The notes: generated by a model from the letters alone, not told the origin. 64,000 nucleotides of DNA from Cetobacterium sp. ZOR0034 (GCF_000799075.1 NZ_JTLI01000044.1:43995-107994); one strand, 5' to 3'. Counted from the first letter of the stretch, positions 1 to 12,328 are shown. Numbers and translations are program-made.

Positions 1-2752
<2,752 letters not shown>

Positions 2753-2795
2753 TTATTTTTTCTCCTTGGATATATTTATTTTATTTTGATATTTG

Positions 2796-2824
2796 ATTAT
2801 ATTATTATTTTAATTTTTTGTCAA
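2796..2824 (-). promoter_or_regulatory. Promoter for pyrG
   Basis: Perfect sigma-70-type promoter on the minus strand: TTGACA (2824-2819), 17-bp spacer, TATAAT (2801-2796). It lies over the 3' end of the upstream lipoprotein gene. Predicted start near 2788, giving a leader of about 130 nt. Confidence 0.75.
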
Positions 2825-3215
2825 CCATTTTATTTTCTTTAAATTTTAAACTAGTTCCATCTTTCAGGTTTAATGTTAAAATATCATTTTCTACAGTAAA
2901 TGATTGTACTAAATCTAATTTTTCTAAGTACTCACTTTCCATTTTCATAACTTTATCTGAACCTGCCATCAATGTTGCTCCAAGTTTTTCAAACTTTATT
3001 CTATTCCCTTTTTTCTCATATCTTCCAAAATAGTTATTCAATCCTGAGAAGCCGTAGAAGTTATGTTCATCAAAACCTATTAAAACATTAGGAATAGAAT
3101 TCTCTTGAATAAGTATATATTCTCTTCCTACTAATCTTTTATTTTTAGTTGTTAAACTTGAACATCCTCCAAATAAAACTGTAAACATCAATAGTATTCC
3201 TAAAATTTTTTTCAT
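2805..3215 (-). CDS. META/HslJ-domain lipoprotein
   Basis: Small lipoprotein (136 residues). The N-terminal signal peptide ends in a lipobox of the LFGGC type with the lipidated Cys at about 18. The rest fits a META (HslJ-like) domain: a GLNNYFGRYE-type segment resembling the family's 'CNxxxGxY' stretch and a C-terminal TLNLKDGTSLKF strand pair. META proteins are usually envelope-stress or copy-number-tolerance proteins of unclear biochemical role. The start overlaps the lgt stop by 4 nt, so it is translationally coupled to the enzyme that would lipidate it. Function is not otherwise assignable. Confidence 0.75.
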   Translation of the reverse strand: MKKILGILLMFTVLFGGCSSLTTKNKRLVGREYILIQENSIPNVLIGFDEHNFYGFSGLNNYFGRYEKKGNRIKFEKLGATLMAGSDKVMKMESEYLEKLDLVQSFTVENDILTLNLKDGTSLKFKENKMVDKKLK

Positions 3216-4087
3216 TTTTTATCACTCCTTGACTTTTTATTAATAACTATTATAATTACTGCCGCAATCATCAACATCACAAAACTCACTATATGTGGTG
3301 CTCTAACTCCTAGCAACATTAAATCTTCAGCTCTAAAAAAGCTTACTACTATTCTATTTATACTATAAATTATTATATATGTCCACCAGATTGTTCCCGT
3401 TGCATAATTTTTATTTCTCATATAAAAATATAAAAATATAAATCCTGCAAAATTTAATCCTGCTTCATACAGCATTGCGGGATGTAATGGCAAATTCGGA
3501 AATTCAGAACCTGCTGGTGAGCTTGTTGGAAATACCAGTCCCCAGGGAACTAACTCCTTGTATCCTGCTTTATCTGATAAACTTAGAGTATTATAGTAAC
3601 TATACCATTCATTAAAACTAGGTTTTAGCTTAAAAATTATATTTAGCGGAGTAAACGTTGGAACTCCATGAACTTCTCCATTTGCTAAATTTCCAAACCG
3701 TCCTATACCTTGTCCCAATAAAAGCAATGGTGCTACCATATCACCTAATAAAAAGGCATTTAGCTTCTTTCTATGTGCGTATATCAGTGTTCCTATAAAT
3801 CCACCTAAGATTCCTCCATGAATAGCCATTCCACCCTTCCAAACAGCTAAAATATCCATAGGATAATCTAAATAGTAAGAGAAGTTAAATAAAACATAAT
3901 ATAATCTTCCACCTAAAAGTCCTGAAATCATAGCAACAAAAGCATAATCTTCTACTAATGCCTTAGATAAACCTTTTTTTTCAGCCTCTTTTTTTAAAAG
4001 CTCTATTCCTACAAAAAAAGCTATTGCATAACACAATCCATAGTAGCTCAATTTGAAACTTCCTATCTGTAAAAATATTGGATTCAT
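3212..4087 (-). CDS. lgt: Prolipoprotein diacylglyceryl transferase
   Basis: Inner-membrane enzyme that transfers a diacylglyceryl group from phosphatidylglycerol to the lipobox cysteine, the first step of lipoprotein maturation. At 291 residues it has the usual length, with about seven membrane segments. It shows the Lgt signature GRFGNLANGE (family GRxGNFxNxE) and the HGGILGGFIG motif. AAGGAGG precedes the ATG. It is first in a two-gene unit with the META lipoprotein, overlapping it by 4 nt. Confidence 0.96.
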   Translation of the reverse strand: MNPIFLQIGSFKLSYYGLCYAIAFFVGIELLKKEAEKKGLSKALVEDYAFVAMISGLLGGRLYYVLFNFSYYLDYPMDILAVWKGGMAIHGGILGGFIGTLIYAHRKKLNAFLLGDMVAPLLLLGQGIGRFGNLANGEVHGVPTFTPLNIIFKLKPSFNEWYSYYNTLSLSDKAGYKELVPWGLVFPTSSPAGSEFPNLPLHPAMLYEAGLNFAGFIFLYFYMRNKNYATGTIWWTYIIIYSINRIVVSFFRAEDLMLLGVRAPHIVSFVMLMIAAVIIIVINKKSRSDKK

Positions 4088-4363
4088 TTAGTCCTCCTTG
4101 ATAATAAATATTTATAATAAATTATAAATACATATCACTTCTAACTTTTACTTGATTATATCACCACTTCTTATTTTCGTAAAACTTTTTTTACTTTTTC
4201 TAAATTTTTAATATCTTTCTATGTACTTTTTATATTTTTTTTGTATAGTTTTTGTTAACCTATATTTAATTATTGTTTATTTTTACAAATATAGTTGAAT
4301 TTTTAGCAGTTTTAGATTAGAATATAATCACTTAATATAGACTAAAATATCAAGGAGGAAAAT

Positions 4364-5575
4364 ATGCATTATCATGCGCCTATTACAGAAAAAGTTTTCT
4401 GGATTGGAACTAACGATAGAAAAACTGAAAGATTTGAAAATTATTTGCCATTACCGCAAGGTGTTGCTTATAACTCATATCTAATAAACGACGAGAAAAC
4501 TTGTATTATAGATACAGTTGATTTCTCTACTGCTGGATTATTTATCGAAAAAATAAATGGAATTTTAAAAGGAAAATCACTTGATTACATTATTGTTAAT
4601 CACATGGAACCTGATCACTCTGGATCTCTTGGTGAAGTTATGGCATACTTCCCAGAAGCAAAAGTTATCGGTAACGTAATCACTTTAAAAATGATTAAAG
4701 CTTTTATACCTGATTTTGATGAAACAAAATTCATATGCATAAAAGAAGGAGATACACTGAGCTTAGGACATCATACTTTAACATTCGCTATGGTACCTAT
4801 GGTTCACTGGCCTGAATCAATGGTTACATATGATATCACAGATAAAATTTTATTCTCAAATGATGCCTTTGGAAGTTTCGGAACTTTAGATGGTGGAATC
4901 TTTGACGATGAAATCAACTTCTCTTTCTATGAGGATGAAATGAGAAGATACTATGCTAACATCGTTGGTAAATACGGTCCTCAAGTTTTAAATGCAATCA
5001 AAAAATTGGGTGGACTTGAAATAAAATATATATGTCCTTCTCATGGTATTCTATGGAGAAAAGATATCTCTGTAGTTATAAACCACTTTGCTAACTGGGC
5101 TAGCTTTACTCCTGAAGAAGAGGGAGTTGTTATTGTTTATGGAACACTTTATGGTACAACAGCTAAAATGGCAAACGTTATTGCAAGAGAACTTTCTTGG
5201 AACGGAATCAAAAATATAAAAATCTATGATGCTTCAAAAACTGATCACTCTTACATTATTAGCGATATTTGGAAGTACAAAGGGCTTATTATTGGATCTG
5301 CAGCACATAACAATGATGTTTATCCTGTTTTACAAGGACTTTTACATAAATTAAAAAACTACGGTTTAAAAAATAGATATCTTGGAATTTTTGGAAATAT
5401 GTTATGGAGCGGTGGTGGAGTAAGAGGTATCCAATCTTTTGCTGACGCTCTTCCAGGACTAGAAATTATTGCTGAATCTGTAGAAGCTAAAGGAGAGCCT
5501 ACTCCAGAGGATCAAAAAAGATTAGAAAATATTGCAAAAGCTATGGCTGAAAAGTTAAAAAGCGAAAGACAATAG
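4364..5575 (+). CDS. Flavodiiron protein (oxygen/NO reductase)
   Basis: Cytosolic flavodiiron protein (403 residues; FprA/ROO type) that reduces O2 to water or NO to N2O in anaerobes. The N-terminal metallo-beta-lactamase-like domain carries the diiron ligands: H80-x-E82-x-D84-H85 in HMEPDHSGS, a His near 147, the Asp in NDAFGS and a His near 227 (PSHGILW). The C-terminal flavodoxin domain (about 255-400) binds FMN at GTLYGTTAKMA. No rubredoxin domain is fused, so an external electron donor is needed. AAGGAGG precedes the ATG and a strong terminator follows, so it is probably a single-gene unit. Confidence 0.95.
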   Translation: MHYHAPITEKVFWIGTNDRKTERFENYLPLPQGVAYNSYLINDEKTCIIDTVDFSTAGLFIEKINGILKGKSLDYIIVNHMEPDHSGSLGEVMAYFPEAKVIGNVITLKMIKAFIPDFDETKFICIKEGDTLSLGHHTLTFAMVPMVHWPESMVTYDITDKILFSNDAFGSFGTLDGGIFDDEINFSFYEDEMRRYYANIVGKYGPQVLNAIKKLGGLEIKYICPSHGILWRKDISVVINHFANWASFTPEEEGVVIVYGTLYGTTAKMANVIARELSWNGIKNIKIYDASKTDHSYIISDIWKYKGLIIGSAAHNNDVYPVLQGLLHKLKNYGLKNRYLGIFGNMLWSGGGVRGIQSFADALPGLEIIAESVEAKGEPTPEDQKRLENIAKAMAEKLKSERQ

Positions 5576-5581
5576 TTATCT

Positions 5582-5609
5582 AAGAGAGCATTATGTGCTC
5601 TCTTTTTTT
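5582..5609 (+). terminator. Terminator after flavodiiron gene
   Basis: Hairpin AAGAGAGCA / TGCTCTCTT with a 5-nt loop and a T run. Confidence 0.85.
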
Positions 5610-5642
5610 ATATTATTTATTTTTTATAGGGAGGTTTTTATA

Positions 5643-5876
5643 ATGAGAAAAAATATTAGTCAAATCAACAAAGAAGCTCTTATTACTGTTCTTCTTTATG
5701 TCTTTTATTTTTGCTGGTGGTATTATTTTGCTTATATTTACAAAGCAGAAAATAACAAATTTATTTTAGGATTACCTAGTTGGTTTTTCTATTCATGTGT
5801 TTTAGGATTGGTTGTAATTAACATTCTAGTTTTTATAGCCGTAAAGTGCTTTTTCAAAGACGTTGATTTAGATTAG
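5643..5876 (+). CDS. yhdT: YhdT family small membrane protein
   Basis: Small integral membrane protein (77 residues) with two predicted membrane segments, matching the YhdT/DUF997 family that usually lies just before panF. Its role is not established; by context it may assist the pantothenate symporter. The start is the ATG at 5643, preceded by GGGAGG. An in-frame upstream codon at 5595 would place the leader inside the preceding terminator region. It is separated by 11 nt from panF and so co-transcribed with it. Confidence 0.8.
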   Translation: MRKNISQINKEALITVLLYVFYFCWWYYFAYIYKAENNKFILGLPSWFFYSCVLGLVVINILVFIAVKCFFKDVDLD

Positions 5877-5887
5877 GAGGGTTTTTA

Positions 5888-7336
5888 ATGCTTATACTTT
5901 TACCGATTATTTTGTATCTTTGTTTAATGTTGGGGGTTGCTTGGAAAGTTAATAAAATAAAAAATAGTGGTAGTGTTGATTTTATGGAAGAATATTTCAT
6001 CGGAAGTAGAAATATGGGTGGTTTTGTCTTAGCAATGACAATCATAGCTACTTATATCGGAGCTAGTTCGTTTATCGGTGGACCTGGAGTTGCCTACAAA
6101 ATGGGATTAGGATGGGTTCTTTTAGCTTGTATCCAAACTCCTACAGCTTTTCTTACTTTAGGTATTTTAGGAAAGCGTCTAGCTATAATCTCAAGAAAAA
6201 TTGGTGGTCTAACTATTACTGATTTATTAAGAGCTAGATACAAAAATGATATCGTCGTTATTTTAGGTTCAGTTATTATGCTTATATTTTTCATAGGAAC
6301 AATTGTAGCTAACTTTGTTGGAGGAGCAAGATTGTTTGAAAGTGTTACTGGTCTACCATATATGGTCGGATTAATTATATTCTCTGTGGTTATAATCACA
6401 TACACTACTATTGGTGGTTTTAGAGCTGTTGCTTTAACCGATGCCATACAAGGCGGGGTTATGCTTATTGCTTCAGCTATATTGTTCTTTACTATGCTTA
6501 AAGTTGGGGGTGGGATGGAAAATATTATGAGAACTATCGAACAAACTAATCCAGCTCTTTTAACTCCTGATGCTGGTGGGGCAATTGCTAAGCCGTTCAT
6601 CCTATCTTTCTGGATGCTTGTTGGAGTAGCTATTCTTGGTCTCCCTGCTACATCAGTTAGATGTATGGGATTTAAAGATAGTAAATCTATGCATAATGCT
6701 ATGATTATTGGAACATCTGTTGTTGGAATTCTTATGTTGATTATGCATCTTATAGGAGTTATGGGAGCCGCTATTCTTCCTGGAGTACAAATTGGAGATA
6801 AAATTATTCCAACTTTGGCTATTTCTAATTTACATCCTATCTTAGCCGGTGTATTTATAGGTGGACCTCTTGCTGCTATTATGTCAACTGTTGATTCATT
6901 CTTAATTCTTTCATCAGCTACTATTGTAAAAGATTTATATATTAACTACATCAATCCAAATCCTAGTGATATTAAAGTGAAAAAACTTTCACTGTTCACA
7001 TCACTATTTGTTGGAATTATTGTTTTCCTATTAGCACTTGATCCACCTGAGTTACTTGTTTGGATAAATCTATTTGCTCTTGCTGGCCAAGAAGCCGCCT
7101 TCTTCTGTCCTATTATTATGGGATTATATTGGAAAAGAGCCAATGCGATTGGTGCTATTTCATCTATGATATTCGGAGTTGCTTCATTTATATACTTCTC
7201 TGTTTTCAAAATATCTTTCTCTGGCTTACATCAAATTGTTCCTGTTATTTTTATGAGCTTAATTATTTTTATAATAGGTTCTTATTTGGGAGAAAAACCA
7301 GATGATGAAACAATAGATATATTCTTCAATATTTAA
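5888..7336 (+). CDS. panF: Sodium/pantothenate symporter
   Basis: Sodium:solute symporter family protein (482 residues, about 13 membrane segments), best assigned as PanF, which imports pantothenate (vitamin B5) with Na+. It has the N-terminal YFIGSRNMGGF segment and the sodium-binding-region sequences typical of the family. The pairing with yhdT directly upstream is the usual panF context and supports the substrate. GGAGG precedes the ATG. The C-terminus is short. Confidence 0.88.
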   Translation: MLILLPIILYLCLMLGVAWKVNKIKNSGSVDFMEEYFIGSRNMGGFVLAMTIIATYIGASSFIGGPGVAYKMGLGWVLLACIQTPTAFLTLGILGKRLAIISRKIGGLTITDLLRARYKNDIVVILGSVIMLIFFIGTIVANFVGGARLFESVTGLPYMVGLIIFSVVIITYTTIGGFRAVALTDAIQGGVMLIASAILFFTMLKVGGGMENIMRTIEQTNPALLTPDAGGAIAKPFILSFWMLVGVAILGLPATSVRCMGFKDSKSMHNAMIIGTSVVGILMLIMHLIGVMGAAILPGVQIGDKIIPTLAISNLHPILAGVFIGGPLAAIMSTVDSFLILSSATIVKDLYINYINPNPSDIKVKKLSLFTSLFVGIIVFLLALDPPELLVWINLFALAGQEAAFFCPIIMGLYWKRANAIGAISSMIFGVASFIYFSVFKISFSGLHQIVPVIFMSLIIFIIGSYLGEKPDDETIDIFFNI

Positions 7337-7348
7337 TATTTATTTTTT

Positions 7349-7385
7349 AAAATACCTCATCAATTTGCTTGAGGTATTTTTTTTT
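7349..7385 (+). terminator. Terminator after panF
   Basis: 11-bp hairpin AAAATACCTCA / TGAGGTATTTT followed by T. Confidence 0.9.
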
Positions 7386-7459
7386 ATGGATTTTACTTTG
7401 ATATTTTTCATTTTTTTATATATAATTTATATATGAACAACAAACTGCGGGAGGATTTA

Positions 7460-8422
7460 ATGTTTAAATATTTTGATCATAAAGTTTTAAAAACAGCTTT
7501 GGCTTCTTTCTTATCCTATTATCTTGCTGATTATTTCGGAATAAAATATGGATTGACTGCAAGTATAATTGCTATTATTTCTATTCAAGCAACTAAAAAT
7601 GATAGTATCAAAATCACTATCGAAAGATTTTTAGCAGTAATATTAGGAATGTCTCTATTTATTTTACTTTCATCTTTTTTAGGATATCAGTATATCACAC
7701 TGGGGGTATTCATTCTCCTTTTCATGCCTCTTTGTATGAAATTTAGAATAGTTCAAGGTTTTCTAGTGACTACTGTTTTAGCCACTCATATTTTAAGTGA
7801 AAAATCGATTTCGATTGATTTTTTATTAAATGAATTTTATGTATTAATACTTGGTTTATCTGTTGGAAATTTACTTAACCTTTATATGCCTACAAATTCT
7901 AAAGCTATCGACTCTATAAAATTAAAAGTTGATAATATTATTAAAACAATTTTAATTGATATTGCAGAAAGCTTAAGATGTAGTTGTGTTTCTGTTAATG
8001 AAGATAAAAATTTCCGTACTTTAAAAGCTACAATAGAAGAGGGAAGAAAATTTTCTTTATTGGATTATGACAACTCTCTTTTTGATAAATGTAATGAAAA
8101 TCTAAATTTTTTCTCTATGAGAAGAAGACAATATAGAATACTAACAAGAATGAGAACGTGCTTTAAAAGATTATATATCACTCATGAATACAGTCTTATT
8201 ATTGCAGAGTTTGTTTCAAAGGTTGCTGAGAATATTGAGATTGATAAAAACACAACTCCTCTTATCAAAGAACATAAAGAGTTGAAAGAACTTTTTTCAA
8301 ATTTTCCACTACCAAAAACTAGAGCTGAATTTGAAAATAGAGCTACTTTATTCCAACTTTTACAAGAAATGGAAGAGTTTCTAAATGCTAAAATTGAGTT
8401 CAAAAAATCTTACGAAAATTAA
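7460..8422 (+). CDS. Aromatic acid exporter-type membrane protein
   Basis: Inner-membrane protein (320 residues) of the ArAE/FUSC-like group with a 'putative aromatic acid exporter' C-terminal domain. About five or six N-terminal membrane segments (residues 10-150) are followed by a charged cytosolic helical region. Family members are thought to export aromatic or organic acids; the substrate here is unknown. I place the start at the ATG at 7460 because CGGGAGG sits just before it; a weaker upstream ATG at 7433 has no good ribosome-binding site. It lies 21 nt before moaA and may be co-transcribed with it. Confidence 0.75.
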   Translation: MFKYFDHKVLKTALASFLSYYLADYFGIKYGLTASIIAIISIQATKNDSIKITIERFLAVILGMSLFILLSSFLGYQYITLGVFILLFMPLCMKFRIVQGFLVTTVLATHILSEKSISIDFLLNEFYVLILGLSVGNLLNLYMPTNSKAIDSIKLKVDNIIKTILIDIAESLRCSCVSVNEDKNFRTLKATIEEGRKFSLLDYDNSLFDKCNENLNFFSMRRRQYRILTRMRTCFKRLYITHEYSLIIAEFVSKVAENIEIDKNTTPLIKEHKELKELFSNFPLPKTRAEFENRATLFQLLQEMEEFLNAKIEFKKSYEN

Positions 8423-8443
8423 TATTTTAAGGAGTAGAGAGCC

Positions 8444-9424
8444 ATGTTAGATAGAAGTAACAGACGAATCAATTATTTAAGACTTTCTATTACAGATAAC
8501 TGTAATTTAAGATGTCAATACTGCCTTCCTGAAAACCCTAATAGTTTTTCAAAGTCTTCAACTCTGCTTAGTAGTGATGACATTCAAAAAATTGTTGAGG
8601 CATTTTCTTTAATTGGAATTAAAAAAATTAGAATCACAGGTGGAGAACCTTTAGTCAGAAAAGATTTTCCTGAAATTTTAAAAAAAATTAATAAAATCCA
8701 AGGAATAGAAAAAATAGCTATCACTACAAACGGATTCAACCTTTTAGAAAATCTAAACGAGTTTGAAGAGAACGGACTCAATAGAATCAATATAAGTCTA
8801 GATAGTTTGAATAAAAAAAAATATAGTGAAATAACTCGTGGAGGAGATTTCGATAAAGTTTTTGAAACCATAAAAAAAATTTCCGAAATGAATTTTGAAA
8901 GAGTTCGATTGAATGTTGTTATTATGAAGGGAATTAATGACGATGAAATTTTAGATTTTGTCAATTTAACTAGAAATTTAAATATTGGAGTTAGATTTAT
9001 TGAACTAATGCCTATAGGTGAAGGTAAAAAATTCACCTCTATGAAGAACTCTGAAATTATATCATTTATAAAACAGACCTATGAACTTCTAGTAAACTCA
9101 AACGAATCTACAGATGGACCTGCAACATACTATAAAATTCCTAATTTTTTAGGAGAAATCGGCTTTATAAGTCCTCTATCAAATAGATTCTGTGATAAAT
9201 GCAATCGTATCAGAGTCACATCTAGTGGATTTTTAAAACTTTGTTTACATTATAACGAGGGCATTGATTTGCTTCAATACCTTAGAAAAAATATATCTAT
9301 CAAAGAATTGGCCGAAATTATAGAAGCAGCTATTTATAGTAAAAAACCTAAGGAACATAAAATGAACTCTCTAGAAACTGTTGAAAATATTGAAACAAAA
9401 GGGATGAACGAAATAGGAGGATAA
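8444..9424 (+). CDS. moaA: GTP 3',8-cyclase (molybdenum cofactor step 1)
   Basis: Radical-SAM enzyme (326 residues) that rearranges GTP to 3',8-cyclo-GTP, the first step of molybdopterin synthesis. The N-terminal cluster motif is C20-x3-C24-x2-C27. A second cluster is bound by three C-terminal Cys (FCDKCNR and a later LKLC, about 252-270). The chain ends in Gly-Gly as in functional MoaA. The next gene begins one base after its stop and carries a MOSC domain, which fits molybdenum-cofactor work. No moaC, moeA or modABC is in the window, and no Moco-type leader was recognised. Confidence 0.95.
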   Translation: MLDRSNRRINYLRLSITDNCNLRCQYCLPENPNSFSKSSTLLSSDDIQKIVEAFSLIGIKKIRITGGEPLVRKDFPEILKKINKIQGIEKIAITTNGFNLLENLNEFEENGLNRINISLDSLNKKKYSEITRGGDFDKVFETIKKISEMNFERVRLNVVIMKGINDDEILDFVNLTRNLNIGVRFIELMPIGEGKKFTSMKNSEIISFIKQTYELLVNSNESTDGPATYYKIPNFLGEIGFISPLSNRFCDKCNRIRVTSSGFLKLCLHYNEGIDLLQYLRKNISIKELAEIIEAAIYSKKPKEHKMNSLETVENIETKGMNEIGG

Positions 9425-9425
9425 A

Positions 9426-10466
9426 ATGGGAAAGCTTATTGCTATTTGTATTAGCGAAAACAAGGGAACTGAAAAAAAAATCGTTGAGAAAGGAGTTCTA
9501 ATTGAAAATTTTGGACTAGAAAAAGATGCTCATGCTGGAAATTGGCATAGACAAATTAGTTTATTAGAAATCGAAAAAATTGAAGATTTTAATAAAAAAG
9601 GGGGAAATGTTGATTTTGGAGCTTTTGGAGAAAATTTAATTATTCAAGATATTGATTTAAAAAATCTAGCCGTTGGATCTATTTTAAAAATTGGAGAATC
9701 TTTATTAGAAATAACTCAAAAAGGTAAACAATGTCATCATCACTGTAAAATCTATTATAGAGTTGGTGATTGTATTATGCCTCGTGAAGGTGTCTTTGCA
9801 AAAGTAATAAAAGGAGGAGAAATTTCTCCTAATGATAAAATAGAGATTTTAAAGTCTCCTGTTATTTTAGAGGCCTGTGTAGGATCTTATTCAGAAGCTG
9901 TCATTGCAATAAAGAATGGTGCTAATAGAATCGAACTTTGTGAAAATCTTTATGAAGGTGGAACAACTCCATCTTATGGAACCATTAAAAAAATTAGAGA
10001 GTTAGCAATTCCTAGCTTTGTTATGATTAGACCTAGAGGTGGTAATTTTGTGTATTCTTGTGATGAAATTGAAATCATGAAAGAAGATATCAAAATATGC
10101 AAAGAACTTGGAGTTCTTGGAGTAGTTTTTGGAGTTCTTACCGAGGATAATAAAATCGATTACAAACTTTTAGAAGAACTTGTGACTTTAGCGAAACCTA
10201 TGAGTGTAACTTTTCATAAAGCTATCGATGAAATAGAAAATCCTGAAAATGAAATTCTAAATTTAGCTAAATTAGGGGTTGATAGAATTTTAACATCTGG
10301 TAAAAAAGCGACAGCACATGAAGGTGCTTTGCTTTTGAATTCACTTATTAAAATCGCTGAAGACAAAATTAAAATTATCGTTTGCGGTGGTGTTACAAAA
10401 GATAATTTTAATTATATAAATAACTTAATACCAAATACTGAATACCATGGAAAAAAAATAGTTTAA
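9426..10466 (+). CDS. MOSC domain-CutC domain fusion protein
   Basis: Two-domain protein of 346 residues. Residues about 1-142 are a MOSC domain (a molybdenum-cofactor sulfurase C-terminal-type domain) with the conserved Cys in GKQCHHHC near residue 103 and a PREGVFAKV segment; such domains carry sulfur or bind Moco. Residues about 146-346 are a CutC-type TIM barrel (ACVGSYSEA, ANRIELCENL, PRGGNFVYS, FHKAID, CGGV motifs), a family once linked to copper homeostasis but with an unproven function. The reading frame is continuous with no linker gap. The ATG follows the moaA stop by one base with GGAGG overlapping the moaA end, so the two are tightly coupled. Substrate is unknown. Confidence 0.85.
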   Translation: MGKLIAICISENKGTEKKIVEKGVLIENFGLEKDAHAGNWHRQISLLEIEKIEDFNKKGGNVDFGAFGENLIIQDIDLKNLAVGSILKIGESLLEITQKGKQCHHHCKIYYRVGDCIMPREGVFAKVIKGGEISPNDKIEILKSPVILEACVGSYSEAVIAIKNGANRIELCENLYEGGTTPSYGTIKKIRELAIPSFVMIRPRGGNFVYSCDEIEIMKEDIKICKELGVLGVVFGVLTEDNKIDYKLLEELVTLAKPMSVTFHKAIDEIENPENEILNLAKLGVDRILTSGKKATAHEGALLLNSLIKIAEDKIKIIVCGGVTKDNFNYINNLIPNTEYHGKKIV

Positions 10467-10472
10467 ACAAAA

Positions 10473-10506
10473 AAAATGACGAAATATGTACTTTTCGTCA
10501 TTTTTT
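10473..10506 (+). terminator. Terminator after moaA/MOSC-CutC
   Basis: 12-bp hairpin AAAATGACGAAA / TTTCGTCATTTT with a T run. Confidence 0.9.
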
Positions 10507-10602
10507 ATTATATATAACTTGATTTTTAATCACTTATACTTTACAATATAACTACTGTATATTAGTATTATTACACAAATGAATAATTAGGAGGGGTGTT
10601 TT

Positions 10603-12300
10603 ATGAAATTTTTTAACAAAAAATATATTAGTCTTTTAACTTCTTTATTTCTAACAACAACATTAACTTACGGAAAAGAATTTATTTCTACAGCAAAAGG
10701 TTATAATGGAGATATTAAAGTCAAAGTAAATATTATTGACAATGAAATTAAAAATATTGAAGTTTTAGAGGAGAAAGAAAGTAGCTTTACAAAAGATGGA
10801 ATGAACTCAATTATTGCAGATATTATTGAAACTCAATCTATCAAAGTAGATAATGTAGCAGGAGCTACTTCTACTAGTGTTGGTTTAAAAAGAGCCATTG
10901 ACAGAGCTGTCAAAGAATCGGGAGCAAAGCTTACTAGTAGAGAAAAGAAAGTTATTACATATAATGATGTTACAACTGATGTTGTAGTAATTGGTGGTGG
11001 AGGTGCTGGTCTTACTGCTGCTATCGCTGCTAAAGATAATGGAGCAGAAGTTATTTTAGTAGAAAAAGCCGCTATTTTAGGTGGAAATACTAATTATGCA
11101 ACTGGAGGACTTAATGCTGCTGAGACTTCTATCCAAAAAAATAAAGGTATCAAAGATTCTGTTAATATCTTTATAGAAGATACTATGAAAGGTGGAAAAA
11201 ATACTAACAATAAAAATTTAGTTACAAAAATGGCTAACTCTTCTGCTGAAATTGTAGATTGGCTAATTTCTAAAGGTGCTGATTTAACAGATCTTGGTAG
11301 AATGGGTGGACAGAGTGTTGATAGAACTCATAGACCAACTGGAGGCGCACCTGTAGGACCTGATATGATTGCTGCACTTTCTAAAACTGCTAAAAATTCT
11401 GGTGTAGATATCAGACTTTCAACTTTTGCAGAATCTCTGGTATATGACGGTGAAGCTATTAGAGGAATTATCGTTAAAGCTACAAATGGAGAAAAGTATA
11501 CTATTAATTCAAAATCTGTTGTAATTGCTACTGGAGGTTTTGGTGCAAACTCTGATATGATTGTTGAATATGTTCAATCTCTAGAAGGATTTGGAACAAC
11601 AAATCATAAGGGAGCTACTGGTGACGGTATTACTATGGCTAAAGAATTAAATGTTGACTTTGTTGATATGGATCAAATTCAAACTCACCCAACTGTTATT
11701 CCTACTAACAGTGTTATGATAACAGAAGCTGTTAGAGGTAATGGTGCTATTCTTGTCAATAGAGATGGTAAAAGATTTGTTAATGAATTAGATACTAGAG
11801 ATGTTGTTTCTAAAGCTGAACTTGATCAAAAGGGTGGAAGTGCTTTCCTTATGTTTGATGAAACTGTTAAAAATAGTTTAAAAGCTATTGATAGTTATGA
11901 TAAAAAAGGTTACTTAGTTAAAGGAGATTCTCTGAAAGAACTTGCTGAAAAGTTGGATATTTCAGCCAAAGAATTAGAGAAAACATTCACTAAATATAAC
12001 GAAAGTGTAAAAAAAGCAAACGATTCTGAATTCAATAGACAAAGTTTACCAACTGTATTAAATCAAGGTCCTTTCTATAGTGTTGAGGTGGCTCCTGCTG
12101 TTCATCATACTATGGGTGGAATCAAAATAAATGATAAAGCTGAAGTTCTATCTAATAACGAGCCAATTCCTGGACTTTTTGCTGCAGGTGAAGTTACTGG
12201 TGGAGTACACGGAAGCAATAGATTAGGTGGAAATGCTGTGGTTGACATTACTGTTTTTGGTAAGATTGCAGGTGAAAACGCTAGCCTTTTTTCTAAATAA
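10603..12300 (+). CDS. Exported FMN/FAD flavoprotein reductase (fumarate/urocanate reductase type)
   Basis: Flavocytochrome-c-like reductase without heme (565 residues, no CxxCH). A Sec signal peptide (about 1-23) sends it out of the cytosol. The FMN-binding domain (about 35-110) has a GAT segment with Thr89 as the likely covalent FMN phosphoester site, which needs ApbE; no apbE is in the window. The FAD-binding domain begins with DVVVIGGGGAGLTAA (about 126-140) and resembles FrdA/UrdA, ending in a HTMGG...GGVHGSNRLGGNA flavin-binding stretch. It would pass electrons to an organic acceptor such as fumarate, urocanate or another enoate; the substrate cannot be fixed from sequence. It is a single-gene unit ahead of an AbgT transporter. 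Confidence 0.85.
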   Translation: MKFFNKKYISLLTSLFLTTTLTYGKEFISTAKGYNGDIKVKVNIIDNEIKNIEVLEEKESSFTKDGMNSIIADIIETQSIKVDNVAGATSTSVGLKRAIDRAVKESGAKLTSREKKVITYNDVTTDVVVIGGGGAGLTAAIAAKDNGAEVILVEKAAILGGNTNYATGGLNAAETSIQKNKGIKDSVNIFIEDTMKGGKNTNNKNLVTKMANSSAEIVDWLISKGADLTDLGRMGGQSVDRTHRPTGGAPVGPDMIAALSKTAKNSGVDIRLSTFAESLVYDGEAIRGIIVKATNGEKYTINSKSVVIATGGFGANSDMIVEYVQSLEGFGTTNHKGATGDGITMAKELNVDFVDMDQIQTHPTVIPTNSVMITEAVRGNGAILVNRDGKRFVNELDTRDVVSKAELDQKGGSAFLMFDETVKNSLKAIDSYDKKGYLVKGDSLKELAEKLDISAKELEKTFTKYNESVKKANDSEFNRQSLPTVLNQGPFYSVEVAPAVHHTMGGIKINDKAEVLSNNEPIPGLFAAGEVTGGVHGSNRLGGNAVVDITVFGKIAGENASLFSK

Positions 12301-12328
12301 TTGTTTTATTTATAAACTTATAGTTTTT

